NCBI GenBank assembly: GCA_000437375.1
Contig: FR898229.1
Location: forward strand, 45,697-109,330
DNA length: 63,634 nt
Direction: 5' to 3'
From: Eubacterium sp. CAG:841
Lineage (GTDB): Bacteria > Bacillota > Clostridia > Oscillospirales > CAG-272
Shown here piece by piece: positions 42,101 through 50,744 of this stretch; positions within the stretch are counted from its first letter, which is position 1, and each line of letters begins with the position of its first letter. The notes beneath the pieces were generated by a model. That model was not told the DNA's origin. It saw only the letters and a program-made list of their open reading frames with translations, and searched no databases. Position numbers and translations under genes: made by a program.

Positions 42101-42164
42101 TGCGGAGCCATGTCCGCAGAAAGAAATTCTTGTTTTCTTTTATGGTATTCTGTTCAATGCTCAT
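39105..42164 (-). CDS. YfhO-family integral membrane protein
   Basis: A 1,019-residue GT-C-like membrane protein with about 13 helices, a large extracellular domain (about residues 480-880), a final helix and an acidic Glu/Thr tail. The N-terminal DFQAQYIYYYEEIRN and RTLGGEFMGIVAYY segments are typical. YfhO of Bacillus and Listeria adds sugars to lipoteichoic acid outside the membrane; the same role here is inference. GAGG precedes the ATG. Confidence 0.9.
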   Translation of the reverse strand: MSIEQNTIKENKNFFLRTWLRIKTSEYTYLAAAFLLPFVIMAGVFACMEFHPFGNSSILTLDFQAQYIYYYEEIRNLLVHGGSWLYSWKRTLGGEFMGIVAYYMGSPFNLLLALFPKKNIVDAVTFIQLCKIGTMGLNFGIYLHKTRKLGQMRTLALSMMYALCAYSVVQTIDPMWLDALVFLPLLILGTESLIRKKKVVLYIISLSLIFISNYYMGYMCGIFTFLYFCYYYYTIRPEIYKGEKRFFRTAGFKTFMRFVLSTVLALGISAFMLYGAWYSLGFGKIGFASTDFSLSLRFDYLDLVIKLLPGTYDSVNRAGEPMIYCGALALMCLPLFYLSKSIPKRQKIAATAMLAALVISFTVNTVDLVWHGFSTPNWLNYRYSYVFSFFILTMAADAIKGLGKIKLSHIVVTGVSFSVLVLIIQKLHINFQQGDKSVPLSSAGCIMFSLIVIALYTVILKFIRDKKTTEAAAFVLAAVVCVEMFVASLLSVVGVQNEVGVTKYNNYLDSNGQEVYSSYNGSVQRIQNVVDKILESDKTFYRMESTVYRKNGGVNEPMAYGFNGISHSTSTLNANIIRMMARMGYSSDSHWTKYLGGTPVSDALLGIKYVITKNDTLDGNIFKIAAQGEEGYQIVKSDNIIYAMQNTKALSVAYGVSENVISDMNELTYPPYISGIDYQDRLLKSMLSESGVSGEVLKGITASMSSENCTRSTFNQTHKFTVDGEEKEIQNPYYCFEKKQDGGKALLDFTMPADGPVYFHFTAANFGKTFKVYVKKNNESAKFVSDYFGLETSCIMKLGDFKKGDTVTVELRLNDDALYISKESKYFFCYIDYTALTEAFDQLSSAEMLIEDYGNDYLKGTIDQPTGQELIFTSIPYDAGWNVYIDGEKAETLMVCDSLLAVKSTAGYHDIEFRYMPKGYIAAIILTVISALLMICFIIFVKVEKVRRFVYAKLGKKYVPYGVSGDMIFPTENVPDEPDVSEEISPLAGMIEEPTEPESTTAETEETAVENSENTEENK

Positions 42165-42356
42165 TTTTTACCTCGCAAAAATAGTTTATATGATATTAGT
42201 CGAATTCGATAATATAAAATCTCACAGATGTACTGATATTTTACCATCAGTTTCATAAATAATAAAGAGTATTTTTGAAAATCGGTCGAATTTTTGAATT
42301 TTTCTTTGTTTTTTATATAAAATTATGGTATTATAAAATAAAGAGAGGTGAAAATT

Positions 42357-42680
42357 ATGTCCCTTTTCAAACGCAAAAAACCGGAGGAGAAACTTTCCTT
42401 CAAGCTTGAAATGGCTGAAAAAATGATCCGCAACCGATTGCGTTACGCTACCGAGCGCGACGGAGATACCGATTCCGTGATAGGCAAAAACGGCGGATTC
42501 AACGTCCGTGACGGTCAGCTTATAGTTTCTGCGGATAACCGCGTTATTTTCCGCTGCAATATAGAAGAGATGTCTGTATCCGAGCTTATGTCGCTTGAAG
42601 GCGTTATAATCACCGCCCCCGACATCGAAAGCGGAGGAAAAGTACGAACGATAATATGTTATTACGTATATTACAGATAG
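42357..42680 (+). CDS. Conserved small cytosolic protein, unknown function
   Basis: A 107-residue protein starting MSLFKRKK, with a helical N-terminal half and a beta-type C-terminal half (VRDGQLIVSADNRVIFRCN). I do not recognise the family. ATG 42357 has GAGAGG eight bases upstream; a GTG three codons earlier overlaps that site. Divergent from the YfhO gene and convergent with the SDR gene, ending two bases from it. Confidence 0.65.
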   Translation: MSLFKRKKPEEKLSFKLEMAEKMIRNRLRYATERDGDTDSVIGKNGGFNVRDGQLIVSADNRVIFRCNIEEMSVSELMSLEGVIITAPDIESGGKVRTIICYYVYYR

Positions 42681-42681
42681 G

Positions 42682-43422
42682 TCAAAGAATAAATCCGCCG
42701 TCAACACAGAGCGTCTGCCCTGTGATAAATGTATTTTCAAGCGATAAAAATCTTACAGCACACGCCACATCGCAAGGCTCGCCGAGCCTTCCGAGCGGCG
42801 TTCTTTTTTTCAGCTCATCCATAGTCTGATCGTCATAGCATGAATTCATATCAGTATTTATAACGCCCGGCGCTATGCAATTTACAAGTATCTTTTCAGG
42901 AGCAAGCTCCTTTGCAAGCGATTTTGTAAGATTGATCACAGCCGCTTTCGACGCCGAATATACGGCTTCGCCCGACGCACCGCATATTCCCCACATAGAG
43001 GAAATATTGACTATCGAGCCGCCGCACCCAGAATTTATCATTTCACGAGCCGCCGCGCGGGTGCAGAAAAACGTCCCGTAAAAGTTTGTTTTCATAACTC
43101 TTTCAATCTCTTCGTCGTCCGTATCAAGCAGCGTTCCGGGACTTGAAACTCCGGCATTGTTTACAAGTATATCTATTCTGCCAAACTCCATTATCGCCTT
43201 TGAGATAAGTCGCCTTGCCTCCGAAGATTGTGAAATATCGGCACAGAAAGGTATCGCCCTGCCATAACCCTCAGCCTCTGTTTCACGACAAAGCGTTTCG
43301 GCTTTTTCCGAAGACGATCTGTAATTTGCAATAACGTCGCATCCTGCGCGGCAAAGCTCGCGCACAATCTCTGCGCCTATTCCGCGGGAACCTCCCGTAA
43401 CAACGGCATATTTCTTTTCCAT
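42682..43422 (-). CDS. SDR-family oxidoreductase (FabG-like)
   Basis: A 246-residue Rossmann-fold short-chain dehydrogenase: TGGSRGIGAEI (NAD(P) motif), LVNNAGVSSPG, catalytic Ser near VNISSMWG and YSASKAAV (Tyr and Lys). It reads most like 3-oxoacyl-ACP reductase, but no fatty-acid genes are nearby, so another keto-substrate is possible. GGAGG precedes ATG 43422. Confidence 0.88.
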   Translation of the reverse strand: MEKKYAVVTGGSRGIGAEIVRELCRAGCDVIANYRSSSEKAETLCRETEAEGYGRAIPFCADISQSSEARRLISKAIMEFGRIDILVNNAGVSSPGTLLDTDDEEIERVMKTNFYGTFFCTRAAAREMINSGCGGSIVNISSMWGICGASGEAVYSASKAAVINLTKSLAKELAPEKILVNCIAPGVINTDMNSCYDDQTMDELKKRTPLGRLGEPCDVACAVRFLSLENTFITGQTLCVDGGFIL

Positions 43423-43551
43423 AAAAACCTCCGAAATGAAGATTGTCAGACAGTAATGTAAAACAGTTAAGCTTCGCCGAGAAGAGGGCGGCATCACGGC
43501 TTGCCGTGACGGAGAGGGCTTTATAAAGTCTGCACATCGCTGCCGATAATC

Positions 43552-43687
43552 AAAGTTTCTTTTGCTTTTTTTAATATCTGTCTTTGCAGTTACTAAAAAA
43601 TCTGTATATCACCAATCAATAACTGAAGTTTCTTTTGCCTACTTTTCTTTTCAAAGAAAAGTAGGGTTTCTTTTCAAAGAAAAGTAC
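43552..43687 (-). repeat. Dispersed intergenic repeat, locus 1
   Basis: Read on the minus strand: a 13-bp perfect inverted repeat CCTACTTTTCTTT around two bases (43638-43665), then one about 73-base unit starting CAAAAGAAACTT and the beginning of a second. A partial copy of the palindrome lies at 43667-43687. The same element occurs at 54308-54503. Confidence 0.85.
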
Positions 43688-43689
43688 GG

Positions 43690-44970
43690 TCAGTCGACGA
43701 AATCGAATTCAAGGTCATAGAGGTCGACAACATCGCCGTCTGCAATGCCAAGCTCGCGCATTTTATCATAGATGCCGTTCTGACGAAGCGTCCTGTCGAA
43801 ATAATTCATCGATTCGCGGTCGTCAAGATTGATACCCTCCATAAGTCTGCGGAGCCACGCGCCCTCAACAAACCATACACCGTCCTCCTTGCGGGCGGTA
43901 ATATCCGTCGGTATAAGCTCCCCTGCGGCTTCCTCTTCATATTCCGGCTCGTAAACCGTAACGGGAGGAAGCGTCTGCAATTTGTCATAAACCTTATGCA
44001 AAAGCTCGGTTATACCCTCGCCCGTAGCGGCACTGATGTAAACTATCTCATGGCCGTGATCGGCACAGAATTTTTCGAATTTGACAACATCGACAAGCTC
44101 TCGGTCGAGAATATCGCACTTGTTTGCCGCAATTATCTGCGGACGTGAAGCAAGATCGGCGCTGTATTTTTCAAGCTCGGTGTTTATCGTTATAAGATCG
44201 TCCGTAGGATCGCGTCCTTCGGAAGCCGAGATATCGACAACGTGAACAAGTAAACGGCATCTGTCTACATGGCGAAGAAAATCAAAGCCGAGACCGAGCC
44301 CTTCGGACGCACCTTCTATAAGACCGGGAATGTCCGCCGCAACAAAACCTTTCCCTTCGCCGACGGAAACAACTCCGAGCATGGGAGAAAGCGTTGTGAA
44401 GTGATACGCCGCGATCTTCGGTCTTGCCGCGCTGATAACCGAAAGCAAAGTGGATTTTCCCACGCTCGGAAGTCCGACAAAACCGACATCGGCAAGCATT
44501 TTGAGCTCAAGCAAAACCTCGCGCTCCTCGCCCTCGCGCCCCGTTTTCGCAAAGCGCGGAGCCTGACGGGTAGACGTGGCAAAATGACGGTTCCCCCATC
44601 CGCCGCGTCCGCCTTTGCAAAGCACGAACGGCTCGCAACAGCTCATATCTTTTATTATTTTTCCGGTTTTTGCGTCTTTTACGACAGTTCCCTCCGGAAC
44701 GGGAATTATAAGATCGGGAGCGTTAGCTCCGTGAAATTTCGATTTCATACCGTCGCCGCCGTTCGCAGCGACGTATTTTTTTCTGTTACGGAAGTCAAGC
44801 AAGGTGTTCTTGCCCTTTTCTATAACAAGAACTATATTGCCGCCGTTGCCGCCGTCGCCGCCGTCGGGACCTCCGTGCGAAATATATTTTTCCCTGTGAA
44901 AAGAAATACAGCCGTTACCGCCGTTGCCGGCTTTTACGTATATCTTCACATGATCATAAAAATCTGCCAT
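43690..44970 (-). CDS. obgE: GTPase Obg/CgtA
   Basis: A 426-residue ribosome-assembly and stress GTPase. The N-terminal glycine-rich Obg fold (GNGGNGCISFHREKY, GGPDGGDGGNGG) is followed by the G domain (GLPSVGKSTLLS, FVAADIPGLIEGA, NKCD) and a C-terminal OCT domain ending VVDLYDLEFDFVD. AAAGGA precedes the ATG. It follows ligA by 20 bases in the same operon. Confidence 0.97.
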   Translation of the reverse strand: MADFYDHVKIYVKAGNGGNGCISFHREKYISHGGPDGGDGGNGGNIVLVIEKGKNTLLDFRNRKKYVAANGGDGMKSKFHGANAPDLIIPVPEGTVVKDAKTGKIIKDMSCCEPFVLCKGGRGGWGNRHFATSTRQAPRFAKTGREGEEREVLLELKMLADVGFVGLPSVGKSTLLSVISAARPKIAAYHFTTLSPMLGVVSVGEGKGFVAADIPGLIEGASEGLGLGFDFLRHVDRCRLLVHVVDISASEGRDPTDDLITINTELEKYSADLASRPQIIAANKCDILDRELVDVVKFEKFCADHGHEIVYISAATGEGITELLHKVYDKLQTLPPVTVYEPEYEEEAAGELIPTDITARKEDGVWFVEGAWLRRLMEGINLDDRESMNYFDRTLRQNGIYDKMRELGIADGDVVDLYDLEFDFVD

Positions 44971-44990
44971 ATGTTCATCCTTTCTGCCGT

Positions 44991-46985
44991 TCAGTCGCCC
45001 AGCATTTTCAGAAATTCTTCTTCGTCTATTATTTTCACTCCGAGAGACTGAGCTTTGGTAAGCTTTGAGCCCGCGTCCTCGCCCGCAAGAACATAGCTCG
45101 TCTTTTTGGATACGGACGACGACGCTTTTCCGCCGTTTTCCTCTATAAGTCTTTCCGCTTCGTCACGCTTCATTGTCGGCAAAGTGCCTGTCAGAACGAA
45201 AGTCATTCCGGCAAACCGATCACCCGTGACGGTCTTTTCTTCCGTCATAACGACGCCCGCCTTGCCAAGCGCATCCGTTATCTCTTTTGTCTGCGGATGC
45301 GAAAAGAAATTCACAACCGATTCCGCCATAATACCTCCGAAATCGGTAAGCAATGAAATATCTTCGGTTTTGGCATTATAAAGCGTCTCTATGTTTCCTG
45401 CAAAAGCCGCAAGCGTTTTCGCCGCTTTTTCGCCTATATTGCGTATCCCGAGAGAAAAAATTACTCTTGCAAGTCCTGCGGATTTTGAATTTTCTATCGC
45501 ATCACACAGATTCTGCGCCGATTTTTCCCCCATTCCGTCAAGGTCGGCAATCTGCTCCTTTTGCAGATAATATATATCCGAAACGCGATGAATAAAGCCT
45601 TTTTCTATCAGTGCACCGATTATCGCAGGTCCCATACCGTCGATGTTCATCGCATGACGGGATGCAAAATGCTCGACCGAGCGGCGCAGCTGTGCCGGAC
45701 ACGACGGGTTTGTGCATCTGTAAGCCGCTTCGCCCTCGTCCCTCGTAACGGGCTCTCCGCACGACGGACATACAGCCGGCATATCGAAAATCTTTTCCTC
45801 ACCCGTGCGCTTTGATTTGTCAACCGACACGACTTCGGGAATTATATCTCCCGCCTTCTGTACGAAAACGGTATCGCCTATCATTATGTCCCGTTCGCGG
45901 ATAAAATCAATATTGTGCAATGTTGCCTTTGAAACCGTTGTTCCCGCAAGACGTACGGGCTCAAAGCGCGCATTCGGCGTAAGCACTCCGGTTCTGCCGA
46001 CCTGAATCGTTATATCAAGAAGCTTTGTAGGCTTTCTTTCCGGTGGAAATTTGAACGCCACCGCCCATTTCGGCGTGCTTGTGTTTTCACCTATCGCAAC
46101 CCTTTCGGAAAGCGAATCCGCTTTTATTACCGCGCCGTCGATGTCATACGAAAGAGACGAACGCTTTTCTCCGATTGCGGCTATTTTTTCTATTATCTTA
46201 TCGGGATCGCTTTCACGCGATATACCGTCGATTATATGAAAACCCTGCGAGCGGAGGTATTCAAGTCCCTCCGTATGCGAATCGAAATGTCTGCCCTCTA
46301 TCTGCTGAATGTTAAACACGAAAATATCAAGATTGCGCGACGCCGTTATCTTCGGATCAAGCTGACGAAGCGAGCCCGCCGCCGCATTTCTCGGATTTGC
46401 AAACGGAGTTTTGCCGTCTTCCTCGCACTTTTCGTTCAGACGGAGAAAGCTCTTTTTCGGCATATAGACCTCGCCTCTTACCTCAAGCAGAGGAAGCTTG
46501 TCCGTCAGAGAAAGCGGTATTGTTTTTATGGTTTTTATATTTGAAGTAACATCCTCCCCTGTTATGCCGTCGCCGCGCGTGGAGCCGACCGTAAGCTTGC
46601 CGTCAACATACATAAGCGAAACGGAAAGACCGTCTATCTTCGGCTCAACGGAGTAAAACGGACGTCTGCCAAGCATTTCTTCCGTCTTTGTAAGATAATC
46701 GCGCACCTCATCGTATGAAAAAACATCGGCAAGAGAGCCCATCCTTACGGTATGAGTCACCTTTTCAAACTTTGAAAGCGCCTCGCCGCCGACTCTTTTC
46801 GTCGGGGAGTTTTCCGGCGCAAGCTCTGGATATTTTTCTTCAAGTTCGGTAAGCTCACGGAACATCATATCGTATTCGTAATCCGAAATTACGGGAGCGT
46901 CGTCCACATAATACAGCTTTGAATTGTATTCTATCTGGTCTGCGAGGTATTTCATTCTCGCCTTTGCCGTATCTCTGCTTTCCAT
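44991..46985 (-). CDS. ligA: NAD-dependent DNA ligase
   Basis: A 664-residue ligase. Order: Ia domain, adenylation domain with the AMP-binding lysine in VEPKIDGLSVS (about residue 115), OB fold, four-Cys zinc finger (CPSCGEPV, CTNPSCPAQL), helix-hairpin-helix repeats and C-terminal BRCT (DRFAGMTFVLTG). The start is either ATG 46985, 11 bases after GGAGG, or TTG 46991, five bases after it. Confidence 0.97.
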   Translation of the reverse strand: MESRDTAKARMKYLADQIEYNSKLYYVDDAPVISDYEYDMMFRELTELEEKYPELAPENSPTKRVGGEALSKFEKVTHTVRMGSLADVFSYDEVRDYLTKTEEMLGRRPFYSVEPKIDGLSVSLMYVDGKLTVGSTRGDGITGEDVTSNIKTIKTIPLSLTDKLPLLEVRGEVYMPKKSFLRLNEKCEEDGKTPFANPRNAAAGSLRQLDPKITASRNLDIFVFNIQQIEGRHFDSHTEGLEYLRSQGFHIIDGISRESDPDKIIEKIAAIGEKRSSLSYDIDGAVIKADSLSERVAIGENTSTPKWAVAFKFPPERKPTKLLDITIQVGRTGVLTPNARFEPVRLAGTTVSKATLHNIDFIRERDIMIGDTVFVQKAGDIIPEVVSVDKSKRTGEEKIFDMPAVCPSCGEPVTRDEGEAAYRCTNPSCPAQLRRSVEHFASRHAMNIDGMGPAIIGALIEKGFIHRVSDIYYLQKEQIADLDGMGEKSAQNLCDAIENSKSAGLARVIFSLGIRNIGEKAAKTLAAFAGNIETLYNAKTEDISLLTDFGGIMAESVVNFFSHPQTKEITDALGKAGVVMTEEKTVTGDRFAGMTFVLTGTLPTMKRDEAERLIEENGGKASSSVSKKTSYVLAGEDAGSKLTKAQSLGVKIIDEEEFLKMLGD

Positions 46986-47081
46986 AAACAAAACTACCTC
47001 CTTTTTTTCAAAGGCATATTTTCACATTTTTAAGTATATCACAAAACTTTTTTATTTAACAGATTTATTTTGAAATTTATG

Positions 47082-47110
47082 TTGAATATTTTTTCAATAT
47101 ATAATATAAT
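47082..47110 (+). promoter_or_regulatory. Promoter of the DUF3006 gene and possibly the sugar operon
   Basis: TTGAAT (47082-47087), 17-base spacer, TATAAT (47105-47110). Confidence 0.65.
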
Positions 47111-47159
47111 GATATTCGGCAAAATGCTTAAATGAAAGCGTTGCAGAAGGAGGTATTTT

Positions 47160-47402
47160 GTGAAAGTTACTGTTGACAGGATTGAAGAAGGCTTCTTTGT
47201 GTGCATAAACGACGGAGGGGACGTGATAAACGTGCCCGTACACGATATCCCGTTTGAAGTGAATGAATGTGACATTCTTGACATAACGATTTCGGACGGC
47301 AAGGTAACGGACGCCCGCTACCTCGCAGATGAAACAGAAGCACAGCGACTGCGCGCGAAAAGCGTTATGGACAGACTGAGAAATAAATTCCGCAAAAACT
47401 GA
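47160..47402 (+). CDS. DUF3006 small protein
   Basis: An 80-residue protein: VDRIEEGFFVCINDGGDVINV, the VPVHDIP stretch and a basic helical C-terminus. This is DUF3006, small and often beside exported nucleases or unrelated genes, function unknown. GTG start with AAGGAGG upstream. It is 72 bases ahead of the dehydrogenase gene. Confidence 0.75.
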   Translation: MKVTVDRIEEGFFVCINDGGDVINVPVHDIPFEVNECDILDITISDGKVTDARYLADETEAQRLRAKSVMDRLRNKFRKN

Positions 47403-47474
47403 AAACCAAATTGTCCGACGCATCCGGCGGTATGCTCGGAGACAAAAATACAAACCGCCGGGAAAGAGAACGCA

Positions 47475-48737
47475 ATGATAACAAAGGCTGTAAGACTTTA
47501 CGGAGTAAACGATTTAAGGCTCGAGGAATTCGAGCTTCCCGAAATAAAGGACGACGAAATACTCGCCCACATCATATCGGACAGCATCTGTATGTCCACT
47601 CACAAAGCGGCTGAGCAAGGGACTGCGCACAAGCGCGTTCCGGATGATATCGCCGAAAATCCCGTTATAGTAGGTCATGAATTCTGCGGCGAAATAGTAG
47701 AAGTCGGCGCAAAATGGCAGGACAAATATAAAGCCGGAGACAAATTCGTTATTCAGCCGGCGCTCAACTACAAGGGCAGTCTCGCCGCGCCGGGATATTC
47801 ATATAAATATATAGGCGGAGATGCCACTTATATCGTTATCCCGCACGAGGTAATGGAGCTTGACTGTCTGCTTCCTTACAGCAGCGAGGCATATTTTTAC
47901 GGCTCTCTTTCCGAGCCGGTTTCGTGCATAGTCGGAGGATTTCACGCAAACTATCACACAAAAGCGGGAAGCTATGTTCACGAAATGGGAATAAAAGAAG
48001 GCGGAAAGACCGCCATTCTCGCCGGTGTGGGTCCCATGGGCCTCGGCGCAATAGATTATGCCATCCACTGTGACAGAAAACCGTCGCTTCTCGTTGTCAC
48101 TGATATAGACTCCGCGCGCCTTGCCCGTGCGGAAAGCATACTCACCACCGAAGAAGCCGCAAAAAACGGCGTAAAGCTCATATATCTGAACACAGCCGAC
48201 TGCGAAGATCCCGTAAAGACTCTCAGAGAGCTTTCCGGCGGTGACGGTTACGATGATGTTTTCGTTTTCGCTCCCGTAAAGCCGGTCGTCGAACAGGGCG
48301 ATGCCATTCTCGGGAGAGACGGATGTCTCAACTTCTTTGCCGGACCTACAAGCACGGCATTTTCCGCAAACTTCAATTTTTATAACGTACATTACGCGTC
48401 CACGCACATTGTCGGAACATCGGGCGGAAACGTTGACGATATGAAAGAATCCATTGCGATGATGTCCTGCGGAAAAATGAATCCCGCCGTTATGATAACG
48501 CACGTCGGAGGACTTGACAGCGTTATTGACACAACGCTTAATCTTCACAAAATTCCGGGCGGAAAGAAGCTTGTTTATACAAATATATCAATGCCAATGA
48601 CGGCGATCGCCGATTTTGCCGAGCTTGGTAAAACGGACGCAAAATTCGCCGAGCTCGCTGAAATAGTCGATCGCCACAACGGGCTGTGGTGTGCGGAAGC
48701 GGAAAAATATCTGCTTGCGCATTCAGATAAAATATAA
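47475..48737 (+). CDS. Zinc-binding dehydrogenase, L-sorbose-1-phosphate reductase-like
   Basis: A 420-residue medium-chain dehydrogenase with a GroES-like zinc domain (VIVGHEFCGEIVEVG) and Rossmann motif (GVGPMGLGAIDYAI). Length and inserts resemble the sorbose-1-phosphate reductase group, which reduces ketose 1-phosphates to hexitol phosphates or the reverse. AAAGAG precedes the ATG. It is 18 bases before the aldolase-SDR gene, so the enzymes probably act in one pathway. Confidence 0.8.
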   Translation: MITKAVRLYGVNDLRLEEFELPEIKDDEILAHIISDSICMSTHKAAEQGTAHKRVPDDIAENPVIVGHEFCGEIVEVGAKWQDKYKAGDKFVIQPALNYKGSLAAPGYSYKYIGGDATYIVIPHEVMELDCLLPYSSEAYFYGSLSEPVSCIVGGFHANYHTKAGSYVHEMGIKEGGKTAILAGVGPMGLGAIDYAIHCDRKPSLLVVTDIDSARLARAESILTTEEAAKNGVKLIYLNTADCEDPVKTLRELSGGDGYDDVFVFAPVKPVVEQGDAILGRDGCLNFFAGPTSTAFSANFNFYNVHYASTHIVGTSGGNVDDMKESIAMMSCGKMNPAVMITHVGGLDSVIDTTLNLHKIPGGKKLVYTNISMPMTAIADFAELGKTDAKFAELAEIVDRHNGLWCAEAEKYLLAHSDKI

Positions 48738-48755
48738 TTACGGGGAGAACTGAAA

Positions 48756-50729
48756 ATGAGCATTGAAAAAGATATAAAATCACTTGTCGGAATGTCGAAC
48801 AAATACGGCGCAGACGCGGAATTCGTTCTCGCCGGCGGAGGAAACACCTCTTATAAAACCGATGATACGCTTTATATAAAAGGCTCCGGCACATCGCTTG
48901 CAACGATAACCGAAGAAGGATTTGTAAAGATCGACCGCGCCGAGCTTGAGAAAATCTGGAACGCGAAATTTTCGGACGTTGAAGCCGAAAGAGAAGCTCA
49001 GGTTCTCTCGATGATGATGGACTCGCGCAAAAAGGGCGAAGAAGGCAAACGTCCCAGCGTTGAAACGCTCCTGCACGACCTTCTGCCGCAGAAATTCGTG
49101 CTTCACGTTCATCCCGCACTTGTAAACGGAATTACGTGCTCTGTTAATGGCGAAAAGATTGCAGAAGAGCTTTTCCCCGACGCCGTATGGGTTCCTTCAA
49201 CAAAACCGGGATACATTCTCGCAGCGCTCTGCCGCGAGAAGCTCGGCGAATACGAAAAAGCTCACGGAAAAGCTCCGCAGATAATATTCCTTGAAAATCA
49301 CGGAATTTTCTATGCCGCAGACACAACCGAAGAAATAGACGCGCTTACAGCCGAAGTTTCCGAAAAAATAAAGAAAAAAATACTGTTCTTCCCGTGCAAA
49401 GACGAGGTTGAATGTGACAAAACGCTTGCGCAGACTCTCGCTCCCGAAATACGTATGCTTTATTCGGCAGAAGGAAGATCGGTCGTTAAATATACGGCGT
49501 ACCACGATATAATCGCTTTCGCCCGTGACAGAGCGGCGTTTGCTCCGCTCGCAGACAGCTTCTCTCCGGACCATATAGTTTACTGCAAGGCGCATCCGCT
49601 TTATGTTGAAAACAAAGGTGAAGAAACCGCTTGCGAGCTTGAAAAAGCTTTCCGTGAATATACCGGAAAGAACGGCTTTATGCCCAAGATAATTTTTGTT
49701 CAGGGCGTGGGTATGTTCGCCTGCGGAAAGACGAAAAAAGAAGCCGATACCGCCTCCGTCGTGTTCGAGGATGCAGTAAAAATAGCAACTTACGCTATGT
49801 CGTTCGGCGGAGCAAAACATATGAGCGAGGAACTGACCTCGTTCATAGCAAATTGGGAGGTTGAAAGCTATCGTGCGAAGGTAGCGCTTTCCGGCGCAAC
49901 CGAAAAACGCCTTGCCGGAAAAATTTCAATAGTCACAGGCTCGGCGCAGGGCTTCGGTGCGGGAATCGCAGAAGCTATGATACGCGAGGGCGCATATGTG
50001 GCCATCGCGGACATGAATTTTGAAGGCGCGGAAAATATGGCAAAGTCCCTCTGCGAAAAATACGGCAAAGGCACTGCGTTCCCCGTTTATGTAAACGTTA
50101 CGGACGAAGAATCCGTAAAGGAAATGATCAAAAAGACCGTGCTTGAATACGGCGGCCTTGACGTATTTGTGAACAACGCGGGAATCGTACGCGCAGGCTC
50201 GCTTGAAGAAATGACTAAACAGAATTTCGAGCTTGTAACGTCAATTGACTACACGGCGTTCTTCGTCTGTACGAAATATGCCGTCGTGCCGATGAAAATC
50301 CAGAGAAAATATTCACCGGATTATATGTCTGACGTTATCGGAATAAACTCAAAATCGGGACTTGAAGGCAGCAACAAGAACTTTGCATATGCCGGAGCAA
50401 AATTCGGCGGCATAGGTCTTACGCAGAGCTTTGCGCTCGAGCTTGCTCCATACGGCATAAAGTGCAATTCCATATGTCCCGGAAACTACCTTGACGGACC
50501 GCTGTGGTCAGACCCCGTGCGCGGACTTTTCGTCCAGTACCTCAATGCCGGAAAAGTTCCCGGCGCAAAAACGGTAGAGGACGTCCGCCGCTATTACGAA
50601 AGCAAGGTCCCGCTCGGCAGAGGCTGTCTGCCCGAAGATATTGCAAAGGCGTTGTTCTATATAGTCGAACAGAAATACGAAACAGGTCAGGCTGTTCCCG
50701 TCACCGGCGGACAGACCATGCTCAACTGA
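48756..50729 (+). CDS. Class II aldolase fused to short-chain dehydrogenase (RhaEW/YuxG-like)
   Basis: A 657-residue bifunctional enzyme. The N-terminal half is an aldolase-II/adducin domain with metal-binding FVLHVHPALVNG and ENHGIFY; the C-terminal half (from about residue 385) is an SDR with TGSAQGFGAGIA, NNAGIVRAG and YAGAKFGG. Relatives cleave rhamnulose 1-phosphate and oxidise the lactaldehyde formed. The absence of rhamnose isomerase or kinase here leaves the sugar open. GGGGAG precedes the ATG. Confidence 0.88.
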   Translation: MSIEKDIKSLVGMSNKYGADAEFVLAGGGNTSYKTDDTLYIKGSGTSLATITEEGFVKIDRAELEKIWNAKFSDVEAEREAQVLSMMMDSRKKGEEGKRPSVETLLHDLLPQKFVLHVHPALVNGITCSVNGEKIAEELFPDAVWVPSTKPGYILAALCREKLGEYEKAHGKAPQIIFLENHGIFYAADTTEEIDALTAEVSEKIKKKILFFPCKDEVECDKTLAQTLAPEIRMLYSAEGRSVVKYTAYHDIIAFARDRAAFAPLADSFSPDHIVYCKAHPLYVENKGEETACELEKAFREYTGKNGFMPKIIFVQGVGMFACGKTKKEADTASVVFEDAVKIATYAMSFGGAKHMSEELTSFIANWEVESYRAKVALSGATEKRLAGKISIVTGSAQGFGAGIAEAMIREGAYVAIADMNFEGAENMAKSLCEKYGKGTAFPVYVNVTDEESVKEMIKKTVLEYGGLDVFVNNAGIVRAGSLEEMTKQNFELVTSIDYTAFFVCTKYAVVPMKIQRKYSPDYMSDVIGINSKSGLEGSNKNFAYAGAKFGGIGLTQSFALELAPYGIKCNSICPGNYLDGPLWSDPVRGLFVQYLNAGKVPGAKTVEDVRRYYESKVPLGRGCLPEDIAKALFYIVEQKYETGQAVPVTGGQTMLN

Positions 50730-50744
50730 CGGGAGGTGCGGGAA

